5,776 bases of DNA from an uncultured Rhodospirillales bacterium (GTDB lineage Bacteria; Pseudomonadota; Alphaproteobacteria; Rhodospirillales; 2-02-FULL-58-16), in NCBI GenBank assembly GCA_913053795.1, contig CAJXGZ010000152.1, positions 1 to 5,776 of the forward strand. The letters are read 5' to 3'. Of the stretch, positions 1 through 5,776 are shown in pieces (the first letter of the stretch is position 1; every line of letters begins with the position of its first letter). Under the pieces are notes generated by a model. The model had not been told where the DNA came from, ran no database searches, and worked only from the letters and a program-made list of their open reading frames with translations. Made by a program: the position numbers and the translations under genes.

Positions 1-1494
1 AATCCCCCGCCCAGCGGCCCATTGGAAGCCCCGGCTCAGGCCCAGGCCCAGACGCCCGCTTTTCGCACCATGCCCCACAACATCGATGCGGAAAAAGCGT
101 TGCTGGGGGCCATTTTCGTTAACAACAAGGCCTTTGAAAGGATATCGGAGTTCCTGCGTCCCAATCATTTCGCCCACCCCCAGCACGGCCAAATCTTCGA
201 GGCCTGCGCCAAGATCATCGAGAAGGGACAGATCGCCGACCAGGTGACCCTCAATCCTTACTTTCAACAAGACGAAAATCTGGCCGGGATCGGCGGCCCC
301 GCTTACCTGATGGAATTGGCGGCGTCCGGCGTTTCCATCGGCAGTGCGGAAGTATACGGACAGTTGATCCACGATCTGCATCTCAGGCGCGAACTCATCC
401 AGCTTGGCGAAGAGGTGGTCGACAAGGCCTACGGCGGCGAGGTCGACGAAACCGCCACCGACCTTATCGAGAGCGCCGAGCAAAATCTTTACGACTTGGC
501 GGAAAGGGGCGAATACGAAGGCGGGTTCGAACCCTTCAAGAATTCCATACTCAAGGCCATCACCATGGCCGAAACCGCCCACAAGCGCGACGGAAGCCTG
601 GCCGGCGTCACCACCGGACTGATCGAGCCCGACAAGCTGCTGGGCGGCCTTCATCCCTCGGACCTGGTCATTCTGGCCGGACGGCCGGGCATGGGCAAGA
701 CGGCGCTGGCCACCAATATCGCTTATAACGCCGCCTGCTCTCATAAAGAGACCGGCGGCGAGGAAGGCGCCGTGATCGGCTTCTTCTCCCTGGAGATGTC
801 GTCGGAGCAGTTGGCCAGCCGCATCCTCTCCGAACAGACCGAAATATCGTCCGACCGCATGCGCAAGGGCGAGTTGAACACATCGGAGTTCCACCGTCTG
901 GTCGCCGCCAGCCAGACCCTGAATGAAATCCCCATTTTCATTGACGACACCCCGGCGCTCACGGTCAGCGCCTTGCGCACCCGCGCCCGGCGCCTCAAGC
1001 GCCAGCATAATTTGGGCCTCGTTGTCGTCGATTACCTGCAACTGATTTCCGGGGCGTCCGGATCGCGCAACGACGGGCGCGTCCAGGAAGTCTCGGAGAT
1101 CACCCGCGGCCTCAAGACCATGGCCAAGGAGTTGAACGTGCCGGTGCTGGCGATTTCCCAGCTTTCGCGCGCCGTCGAACAGCGCGACAACAAGCGCCCG
1201 CTGCTGTCGGACTTGAGGGAATCGGGCTCCATCGAGCAGGACGCCGACGTCGTCATGTTCATCTTCCGCGAGGAGTACTACCTGGAGCGCGACAGGCCCA
1301 TCCAGCACGCCAGCGAAAAGGACGACCATTACGCCGGAAAGCTGGAAAGCTGGGAGAACCGCCTGGAGAACTGCCGGGGTTTGGCCGAACTCATCGTCTC
1401 CAAGCAGCGCCATGGCCCCACCGGCGACATAAAGCTCATGTTCCAGGGAATGTTTACGCGTTTCGGCAACCTGGACACCCATCACCGTCCCTAA
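1..1494 (+). CDS. dnaB: Replicative DNA helicase DnaB (probably 5'-partial)
   Basis: Hexameric 5'-3' helicase that unwinds DNA ahead of the replisome and works with primase DnaG. Numbering from a TTG at 22, the DnaB N-terminal domain begins near PHNIDAEKALLGAI (residues 18-31) and runs to about 120. A linker follows, then the RecA-like ATPase domain from about 185. Walker A is GRPGMGKT at 220-227, Walker B is VVVDYLQL at 334-341, and the KQRHGPTG hairpin starts at 461, with K461 and R463 in the position of the inter-subunit finger residues. The acidic insertion between FREEYY and that hairpin (about 420-455) is, as I recall, typical of alphaproteobacterial DnaB. The frame is open to base 1 and the TTG has no purine-rich site upstream, so the true start probably lies outside the window; TTG 22 (490 aa) is the alternative. 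No intein or frameshift is visible. Identity is very secure. Confidence 0.97.
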   Translation, partial: NPPPSGPLEAPAQAQAQTPAFRTMPHNIDAEKALLGAIFVNNKAFERISEFLRPNHFAHPQHGQIFEACAKIIEKGQIADQVTLNPYFQQDENLAGIGGPAYLMELAASGVSIGSAEVYGQLIHDLHLRRELIQLGEEVVDKAYGGEVDETATDLIESAEQNLYDLAERGEYEGGFEPFKNSILKAITMAETAHKRDGSLAGVTTGLIEPDKLLGGLHPSDLVILAGRPGMGKTALATNIAYNAACSHKETGGEEGAVIGFFSLEMSSEQLASRILSEQTEISSDRMRKGELNTSEFHRLVAASQTLNEIPIFIDDTPALTVSALRTRARRLKRQHNLGLVVVDYLQLISGASGSRNDGRVQEVSEITRGLKTMAKELNVPVLAISQLSRAVEQRDNKRPLLSDLRESGSIEQDADVVMFIFREEYYLERDRPIQHASEKDDHYAGKLESWENRLENCRGLAELIVSKQRHGPTGDIKLMFQGMFTRFGNLDTHHRP

Positions 1495-1556
1495 GAGTAC
1501 GGCTGGAAATGAATCATTTGATTATAGTGGGTCATGTTAAGCCAATTCCCCCTTCA

Positions 1557-1628
1557 CGTCATTCCCGCGCAGGCGGGAATCCAGAAACCACGCGGAAATC
1601 CTGGACTCCCGCCTTCGCGGGAGTGACG
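1557..1628. repeat. 72-bp REP/BIME-like double-hairpin repeat upstream of alr
   Basis: Two 28-nt arms (1557-1584 and 1601-1628) are inverted copies of each other, matching at 25 of 28 positions across a 16-nt spacer. Each arm also folds on itself: 1561-1568 pairs with 1573-1580 (8 bp, loop GCAG), and 1605-1612 pairs with 1617-1624 (8 bp, loop CTTC). The arm core, ATTCCCGC-N4-GCGGGAAT, resembles dispersed palindromic repeats found in many proteobacteria, such as the Neisseria dRS3 type. It contains no coding sequence. It could be a small non-autonomous mobile element, and as RNA it could form one long stem or two short hairpins. No T-run follows, so it is not an obvious intrinsic terminator. 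Confidence 0.88.
1619..1623 (+). promoter_or_regulatory. Ribosome-binding site of alr, inside the repeat
   Basis: GGGAG lies 7 nt before the GTG at 1631 and is the only good Shine-Dalgarno-like match nearby. It forms part of the 3' half of the right-hand hairpin stem (1617-1624), so folding of the repeat in mRNA would hide it. This site supports GTG 1631 as the start. No other ATG, GTG or TTG occurs in this frame between the stop at 1538-1540 and base 1631. Confidence 0.6.
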
Positions 1629-1630
1629 GC

Positions 1631-2743
1631 GTGATTGGGATCGAAGCCGGGCTCCTGACCATCGACCTGGGCGCCATCGCCGCCAACTACCGGTTGCTGC
1701 AAGACAAGGCGGGAAGCGCCGTCTGCGCCGCCGTGGTCAAGGCCGACGCCTATGGGTTGGGCATGGAGAAAGTGGCCCCGGCGTTGGCCCAAGCCGGTTG
1801 CCGGACCTTTTTCGTCGCCACCCTCGAAGAGGGCGTCGCCTTGAGGGGCGTCCTCAAGGACGCCGCCATCCATGTCTTCAACGGCGTTCCGTCCGGCGGC
1901 GGCGGCGTCTTCGCCGAACACAAGCTGACGCCGGTTCTCAACAGCCTTGGCGACATCGAGGCCTGGGCCGCTTACTGCAAGCAGGCGGGCCAAGCCCTCG
2001 CCGCCGGCGTCCATGCCGACACCGGCATGTCGCGGCTGGGCCTGCCCGCTTACGAATTGCAAACCCTGGCGGCGGAGCCGCAACGGCTGGAGGGGGTCAA
2101 GCCGGCCTATGTCATGAGCCACCTGGCGCGCGCCAACGAGGCGAACAACCACATGAACCGCCGCCAGTTGGAAAAATTCGCCCAGGCCCTTGAATCGCTG
2201 GCCGCAAGCCCCGCCTCCCACTGCGCTTCCCTGGCCAACTCGTCGGGGATTTTTCTTGGCGGCGATTACCACTTCCAGATGGTCCGTCCGGGGTCCGCCC
2301 TTTATGGCGTTTCGCCGATGACCGAAGGGCCAAATCCGATGGCGCAAGTGGTGCGCCTTCAAGGAAAAATCCTGCAAATTCGTGAGATTGACAGCCCCCT
2401 GACCGTTGGCTATGGTGCCACCCGGAAAGTCGGCCCGGGAGAGCGCATCGCCACCGTGGCTATAGGTTACGCCGACGGTTATCCGCGCTCTTTGAGCAAC
2501 AGCGGATGTGGGTTTATCGGAAGCTATAAGGCGCCAGTAATAGGTCGCGTATCCATGGATCTTATCACCCTCGACGTCACCAAAATTCCCTCCGATTCGG
2601 TTCATCCCGGAACCATGGTCGATTTGATCGGCCCGCATAATCCAGTGGACGACGTCGCCAAGCGGGCTGGAACCATCGGCTATGAGATTCTCACCAGCCT
2701 GGGCGCGCGTTATCAGCGCGCCTATGTGGGCGCGAAGGTCTGA
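1631..2743 (+). CDS. alr: Alanine racemase
   Basis: Cytoplasmic PLP enzyme that interconverts L- and D-alanine and supplies D-Ala for peptidoglycan. At 370 aa it has normal family length. The N-terminal barrel begins LTIDLGAIAANY (9-20). The PLP lysine is K37 in VVKADAYGLG. R219 in MVRPGSALYG matches the arginine that contacts the pyridine nitrogen. The second catalytic base is Y280 in AIGYADGYP, and GRVSMD carries the conserved M309. All key residues are present, so it should be active. The GTG start is the only usual start in the frame, and its first residues directly abut a palindromic repeat that also supplies the ribosome-binding site. The stop is 4 nt before the mlaE start, suggesting co-transcription. 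GC is lower in the last third (about 52% over 2461-2640) than near the start (about 65%). I infer the anabolic Alr rather than catabolic DadX, because no dadA is adjacent. Confidence 0.96.
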   Translation: MIGIEAGLLTIDLGAIAANYRLLQDKAGSAVCAAVVKADAYGLGMEKVAPALAQAGCRTFFVATLEEGVALRGVLKDAAIHVFNGVPSGGGGVFAEHKLTPVLNSLGDIEAWAAYCKQAGQALAAGVHADTGMSRLGLPAYELQTLAAEPQRLEGVKPAYVMSHLARANEANNHMNRRQLEKFAQALESLAASPASHCASLANSSGIFLGGDYHFQMVRPGSALYGVSPMTEGPNPMAQVVRLQGKILQIREIDSPLTVGYGATRKVGPGERIATVAIGYADGYPRSLSNSGCGFIGSYKAPVIGRVSMDLITLDVTKIPSDSVHPGTMVDLIGPHNPVDDVAKRAGTIGYEILTSLGARYQRAYVGAKV

Positions 2744-2747
2744 AACG

Positions 2748-3524
2748 GTGATAAACCCCTTTCAACCCATCGGTAGAGTCTTCCTGGCGTTTCTAGGGGC
2801 CACCGGACGGCTGGCCTCGTTCTCCTTTTCCGCCTTTTCCCATTGCTTCAGGCCGCCGTTCTATTTCCGCACCATTTTCTCCGAGATGATTGAGATCGGC
2901 TACTACTCGCTGCCGGTGGTGGGCCTCACCGCCGTTTTCGCCGGCATGGTGCTGGCCCTGCAGAGCTACACCGGCTTCGCGCGTTTTTCCGCCGAGGGCG
3001 CGGTGGCCAATGTGGTGGTGCTCTCCATCACCCGCGAGTTGGGGCCGGTGCTGGCGGGGTTGATGGTGGCCGGGCGCATCGGCGCTTCCATGGCCGCCGA
3101 AATCGGCACCATGCGGGTGACCGAGCAGATCGACGCCCTAACCACGCTGTCCACCAACCCCATGAAATATCTGGTGGCGCCCCGGCTTATCGCCGGGCTT
3201 CTCATGTTCCCGCTGTTGGTCCTGGTGGCCGACGTCATCGGCGTCTTCGGCGGCTATATGGTGGCCGTCCATAAACTGGGCTTTAACGCCGCCAACTACC
3301 TTCAACGCACCTGGGATTTCCTCAGGGCCGAGGACGTCAACTCAGGCCTGGTCAAGGCCGCCGTCTTCGGCATTATCGTCACCTTGATGGGCTGTTATCA
3401 CGGCTACAATTCCAAGGGCGGCGCCGAGGGCGTGGGCGCGGCCACCACCAACGCCGTGGTGTCGTCGTGCATCCTGATCCTCAGCTTCGACTATGTCTTA
3501 ACGGAAATGTTCTTCTCCAAATGA
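2748..3524 (+). CDS. mlaE: MlaE-family phospholipid ABC transporter permease
   Basis: Inner-membrane permease of the Mla/MCE system, which moves phospholipids between the inner and outer membranes and helps keep outer-membrane asymmetry. From GTG 2748 it is 258 aa, close to the usual length of about 260. An N-terminal amphipathic stretch leads to SHCFRPPFY (31-39), then a first hydrophobic segment at about 55-75. The family core TRELGPVLAGLMVAGRIGA spans 95-113, followed by AAEIGTM and EQIDAL (126-131), the probable contact with the ATPase. Further hydrophobic segments lie near 143-172, 207-222 and 235-255. GAAGG at 2734-2738, 9 nt upstream, favours GTG 2748. In-frame ATGs at 2724 and 2682 would run into alr and add residues that do not look like the family. 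The stop overlaps the start of the ATPase gene. No MlaD, MlaB or MlaC gene is present here. The symbol follows the family; the exact substrate is inferred. Confidence 0.92.
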   Translation: MINPFQPIGRVFLAFLGATGRLASFSFSAFSHCFRPPFYFRTIFSEMIEIGYYSLPVVGLTAVFAGMVLALQSYTGFARFSAEGAVANVVVLSITRELGPVLAGLMVAGRIGASMAAEIGTMRVTEQIDALTTLSTNPMKYLVAPRLIAGLLMFPLLVLVADVIGVFGGYMVAVHKLGFNAANYLQRTWDFLRAEDVNSGLVKAAVFGIIVTLMGCYHGYNSKGGAEGVGAATTNAVVSSCILILSFDYVLTEMFFSK

Positions 3525-4297
3525 CCGGCACAACGCCAAAAATCAAGTTGCGCAACGTCCACAAGGCCTTCGGCGAGAAGGTGGTGCTGGACGGCGTCGA
3601 TTTGGACGTGGGCGTCGGCGAGTCGGTGGTCATCATCGGCGGCTCGGGCACCGGAAAGTCGGTGACCCTGAAGTGCATTCTTGGTCTTTTGCACCCCGAC
3701 CAGGGATCCGTCGAGGTGGACGGCGAGAGCGTTGTCGGCATCTCCCAGCGGCGGCGCGACCGCATCAACCGCAAGTTCGGCATGTTGTTCCAGGGCGCCG
3801 CCTTGTTCGATAGCCTTCCGGTGTGGGAAAACGTCACCTTCGGCCTTCTCGCCGAGAAACGCTGCACCCGTTCCGATGCCGAGGAAATCGCCGTCATCAA
3901 GCTGGGCATGGTGGGCCTGGGCCCCGATGTCGCCCACCTTTACCCCGCCGAGCTTTCCGGCGGCATGCAAAAGCGCGTCGGCCTGGCCCGCGCCATCGCC
4001 TCGGATCCCGAGATCATTTTCTTCGACGAGCCGACCACCGGTCTCGACCCGATCATGGCCGACGTCATCAACGATTTGATCGTCAAGATCACCCGCGAGG
4101 TGGGGGCCACCGCTTTGTCCATCACCCACGATATGGTCAGCGCCAAGAAGATCGCCCACCGCATCGCCATGCTGTATGATGGGAAGATCATCTGGGCCGG
4201 CCGCACCGAGAGCATCGACGGCTCCGGCAATGAGTACGTGGACCAGTTCATCAACGGCCGCGCCGAGGGCCCCATCAAGATGGCGGTCAGGGCGTAA
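3521..4297 (+). CDS. mlaF: MlaF-family phospholipid ABC transporter ATP-binding protein
   Basis: Cytoplasmic ATPase that drives the MlaE permease. It is 258 aa from ATG 3521 and is a complete ABC domain: Walker A GGSGTGKS (40-47), Q-loop residue Q91 in MLFQGAALF, signature LSGGMQKR (145-152), Walker B with catalytic E170 in IIFFDEP, D-loop GLDP (174-177) and switch histidine H203 in ITHDM. GAALFDSL after the Q-loop and the GGMQKR signature are typical of the MlaF/Ttg2A branch rather than other importers. The ATG shares ATGA with the mlaE stop and has no good ribosome-binding site of its own, so it is probably translated by coupling, giving matched amounts of the two subunits. An in-frame GTG at 3467 would overlap mlaE by 58 nt and is unlikely. 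The next gene follows after 24 nt. Confidence 0.94.
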   Translation: MTGTTPKIKLRNVHKAFGEKVVLDGVDLDVGVGESVVIIGGSGTGKSVTLKCILGLLHPDQGSVEVDGESVVGISQRRRDRINRKFGMLFQGAALFDSLPVWENVTFGLLAEKRCTRSDAEEIAVIKLGMVGLGPDVAHLYPAELSGGMQKRVGLARAIASDPEIIFFDEPTTGLDPIMADVINDLIVKITREVGATALSITHDMVSAKKIAHRIAMLYDGKIIWAGRTESIDGSGNEYVDQFINGRAEGPIKMAVRA

Positions 4298-4305
4298 AAT
4301 CCGCC

Positions 4306-4312
4306 AGGGAGG
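4306..4312 (+). promoter_or_regulatory. Ribosome-binding site that fixes the radA TTG start
   Basis: AGGGAGG is a strong Shine-Dalgarno match in the 24-nt gap after mlaF, 9 nt before TTG 4322. It supports this rare start codon, which places the zinc-finger cysteines at residues 10-27, as is usual for RadA. Confidence 0.75.
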
Positions 4313-4321
4313 CCAAAACCG

Positions 4322-5698
4322 TTGGCCCGCAAGACAACCAACTATGTTTGCCAGGAATGCGGCGCCTGCTTCTCCAAATGGAGCGGCAAGTGCGACGCTT
4401 GCGGCGCATGGAACACCCTGGCCGAGGAGGCCCCCATTGAGTCCGCGCCCAAGGGTCTGGGCGCGAAAAAAGGGCGCAAGGTGGCCTTCGTCGGGCTGGA
4501 GGGAACGCGCAGGCCTGAGCCGCGCATGGCGACCGCCATCAAGGAGTTCGACCGGGTCTCCGGCGGCGGCCTCGTGCCGGGCTCGGCGCTGCTGATCGGC
4601 GGCGATCCGGGTATCGGCAAGTCGACCCTTTTGTTGCAGGTGACGGCGGCCCTTTCGGGGGCTGAAAGCTGCGCTTATATCTCGGGCGAGGAGTCCATCG
4701 GCCAGCTGAGAATGCGCGCTGAGCGCTTAGGGCTTTCAAAGGCGCCGGTGCGGCTCGCCACCGCCACCTCGGTGCGCGACATCGTCTCCAGCCTGGACGC
4801 GGCCGGCGGACCCAAGGTGGTGGTCATCGATTCCATCCAGACCGTCTATCGCTCGGACTTATCCTCCGCCCCGGGAAGCGTCAGCCAGGTGCGGGAGTCG
4901 GCCGGATCGCTGATTTACTTGGCCAAGAGGGAAGGGATAGCGATCTTCCTGGTCGGTCATGTAACCAAAGGAGGAGATATCGCCGGTCCCCGAATCCTGG
5001 AACACATGGTTGATACCGTCCTTTATTTCGAAGGTGAAGTGCAAACGGACCTGCGGATTCTGCGGGCAGTGAAGAACCGGTTCGGTTCCACCAATGAGAT
5101 TGGCATCTTCGAGATGGGGGAGAAAGGTCTGAGGAACATTTCCCATCCCTCGGAACTATTTTTAGCGGAGCGTCTCTCCGGGATATCCGGTTCGATGGTT
5201 GTTCCCTGTTTGGAAGGGACAAGACCGCTCTTGGTGGAACTTCAGGCCTTAGTTTCCCCCAGTGGTTTCAGTATGCCCCGGCGTTTGGTAAACGGTGTCG
5301 ATTACAACCGGGCCTGTCTTCTTTTTGCTATCCTGGAGAAAAGGGGAGGACTTCATCTTCAGAGTCAGGATATCTTTGTTAGCCTGGCCGGGGGAATCAG
5401 GTTGGGCGAGCCGGCTCTTGACCTGGGTATGGCTATGGCGGTCGCCTCAAGTTTTCGGGATACCCCTGTCCCTTCCCGAATGGTAGCTTTGGGAGAGATA
5501 GGCTTGGGAGGGGAAGTGAGAGCCGTCGTTCGAGCCGAAACCCGGATAAAGGAGGCCGAGCGTTTGGGATTTGAGCAGTGTCTTATCAGCAGGAGTAATT
5601 TAAAGGGCTTGAAGTCGTCTTCAAACCTTGAGTTGATCGGAGTCAGCAGGATAGAGGAGGCTTTGGAGATATTAAAACCCGTAACTTGTAACTCGTAA
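4322..5698 (+). CDS. radA: DNA repair and recombination ATPase RadA (possible mosaic gene)
   Basis: RadA/Sms is a RecA-related hexameric ATPase that promotes branch migration and processing of recombination intermediates. It is 458 aa, normal length. The order is: C4 zinc finger (C10, C13, C24, C27), RecA-like core with Walker A GDPGIGKS (94-101) and Walker B VVVIDS (166-171), the RadA motif KNRFG (251-255), then a Lon-like C-terminal domain from about 275. GHVTKGGDIAGP (212-223) has G217 where I recall an acidic or other residue being more usual. The start is TTG with a strong ribosome-binding site. Composition changes sharply near residues 195-205: codons 141-180 have 36 of 40 ending in G or C, against 28, 24 and 23 of 40 in later samples, and AGG, ATA and TTA codons become common. 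The C-terminal half reads more like Firmicutes or deltaproteobacterial RadA (from memory). The last residues, VTCNS, are encoded by a short tandem repeat. The gene is intact and probably functional. Confidence 0.95.
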   Translation: MARKTTNYVCQECGACFSKWSGKCDACGAWNTLAEEAPIESAPKGLGAKKGRKVAFVGLEGTRRPEPRMATAIKEFDRVSGGGLVPGSALLIGGDPGIGKSTLLLQVTAALSGAESCAYISGEESIGQLRMRAERLGLSKAPVRLATATSVRDIVSSLDAAGGPKVVVIDSIQTVYRSDLSSAPGSVSQVRESAGSLIYLAKREGIAIFLVGHVTKGGDIAGPRILEHMVDTVLYFEGEVQTDLRILRAVKNRFGSTNEIGIFEMGEKGLRNISHPSELFLAERLSGISGSMVVPCLEGTRPLLVELQALVSPSGFSMPRRLVNGVDYNRACLLFAILEKRGGLHLQSQDIFVSLAGGIRLGEPALDLGMAMAVASSFRDTPVPSRMVALGEIGLGGEVRAVVRAETRIKEAERLGFEQCLISRSNLKGLKSSSNLELIGVSRIEEALEILKPVTCNS

Positions 5699-5701
5699 CT
5701 A
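5681..5701. repeat. Triple 7-bp tandem repeat across the radA stop
   Basis: GTAACT followed by T, C and A occurs three times in a row (5681-5687, 5688-5694, 5695-5701). The repeat encodes the last five residues of RadA (VTCNS), and its third copy holds the TAA stop at 5696-5698. Three copies differing only in the last base are unlikely by chance, although the array is short. Its role is unknown; it may be slippage or the edge of a dispersed repeat. Confidence 0.7.
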
Positions 5702-5738
5702 AAAACCAAACATCTTTGAACTTAATTGTAACTGGATG

Positions 5739-5754
5739 CCGGACTTTAGTCCGG
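5739..5754. repeat. Palindrome downstream of radA (7-bp stem, TT loop)
   Basis: CCGGACT (5739-5745) pairs perfectly with AGTCCGG (5748-5754) across a 2-nt loop. A mixed ATATCTTT tract follows, so a weak role in ending radA transcription is possible, but the tight loop and lack of a clean T-run argue against a classic terminator. It is more likely part of a dispersed palindromic repeat, since a second palindrome of similar design follows 6 nt later. Confidence 0.7.
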
Positions 5755-5760
5755 ATATCT

Positions 5761-5776
5761 TTAGGCTAAAGCCTAA
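5761..5776. repeat. Second palindrome at the right edge (7-bp stem, AA loop)
   Basis: TTAGGCT (5761-5767) pairs perfectly with AGCCTAA (5770-5776). The stem may continue past the window, because base 5760 is T. The core GGCT-AA-AGCC has the same layout as the preceding GGACT-TT-AGTCC palindrome. I recall hairpins of this kind (GGCTAAAGCC and GGACTAAAGTCC cores) as intergenic repeats in several bacterial phyla, sometimes linked to IS200/REP-type transposases. That recall is not verified here, and no transposase is in the window. Confidence 0.65.

Noticed and set aside
1500..1528. Possible promoter for alr with TATAGT at 1523-1528
   Set aside because: The -10 match is good (5 of 6) and lies in an AT-richer patch, but no acceptable -35 is found at 16-18 bp and the extended -10 TG is out of position by one base. 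It remains only a weak candidate.
1557..1628. Intrinsic terminator for dnaB
   Set aside because: The hairpins are stable, but neither strand has a T-run after the stems, and the element matches a dispersed-repeat pattern better.
1557..1628. CRISPR-like repeat
   Set aside because: There are only two arms, in inverted rather than direct orientation, with one 16-nt spacer and no cas genes.
1559..2638. Long open frame on the minus strand (359 codons) opposite alr
   Set aside because: It is antisense to a clear alanine racemase, has no recognisable domain, and is explained by high third-position GC in alr. Its product is low-complexity and rich in G, A and R.
2682..2747. Upstream ATG starts (2682, 2724) for mlaE
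   Set aside because: They would overlap alr by up to 62 nt and add residues unlike the family N-terminus. GTG 2748 has a GAAGG site and gives the usual length.
3491..4159. Minus-strand open frame (222 codons) opposite mlaF
   Set aside because: It lies fully within a well-supported ABC ATPase gene, and its translation is the H-, D- and G-rich type expected from the reverse of a GC-rich gene.
4881..5222. Minus-strand open frames opposite the middle of radA
   Set aside because: They are shadows of the real gene with no recognisable motif, overlapping conserved RadA sequence including KNRFG.

Overview
The window looks like a piece of an alphaproteobacterial chromosome, probably Rhodospirillales-like. 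The evidence is high GC (about 60-75% over most of the first 4.8 kb, by hand counts on sample lines), a DnaB with the insertion near its C-terminus that I associate with Alphaproteobacteria, and the gene order dnaB - alr - mlaE - mlaF - radA. I recall that order from this group but could not check it here. All five genes are on the + strand.

Layout: (1) 1-1494, replicative helicase DnaB, open to the left edge and probably 5'-partial. (2) 1495-1630, a gap holding a 72-bp double-hairpin repeat (1557-1628) that ends 2 nt before the alr start and appears to supply its ribosome-binding site. (3) 1631-2743, alanine racemase. (4) 2748-3524 and 3521-4297, permease and ATPase of an Mla/MCE-type phospholipid ABC transporter, joined by an ATGA overlap. 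(5) 4322-5698, the recombination and repair ATPase RadA. (6) 5681-5776, an AT-richer tail with a triple 7-bp repeat across the radA stop and two palindromes.

The genes from alr to radA are packed closely (gaps of 4, -4 and 24 nt) and could form one transcript. They are mostly core housekeeping functions: chromosome replication, D-alanine for peptidoglycan, outer-membrane lipid asymmetry, and recombination and repair.

The most notable signal is a break in composition inside radA. GC falls from about 69% (4381-4800) to about 52% (4921-5400), and third-position GC falls from about 90% to about 60-70%, without loss of the reading frame. The C-terminal half also reads to me more like a non-alphaproteobacterial RadA, and repeats of a different style follow it. 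This suggests a mosaic radA formed by recombination, or an assembly join between two genomes. I see no defence system, CRISPR array, tRNA, rRNA, transposase or clearly undescribed system in this window.
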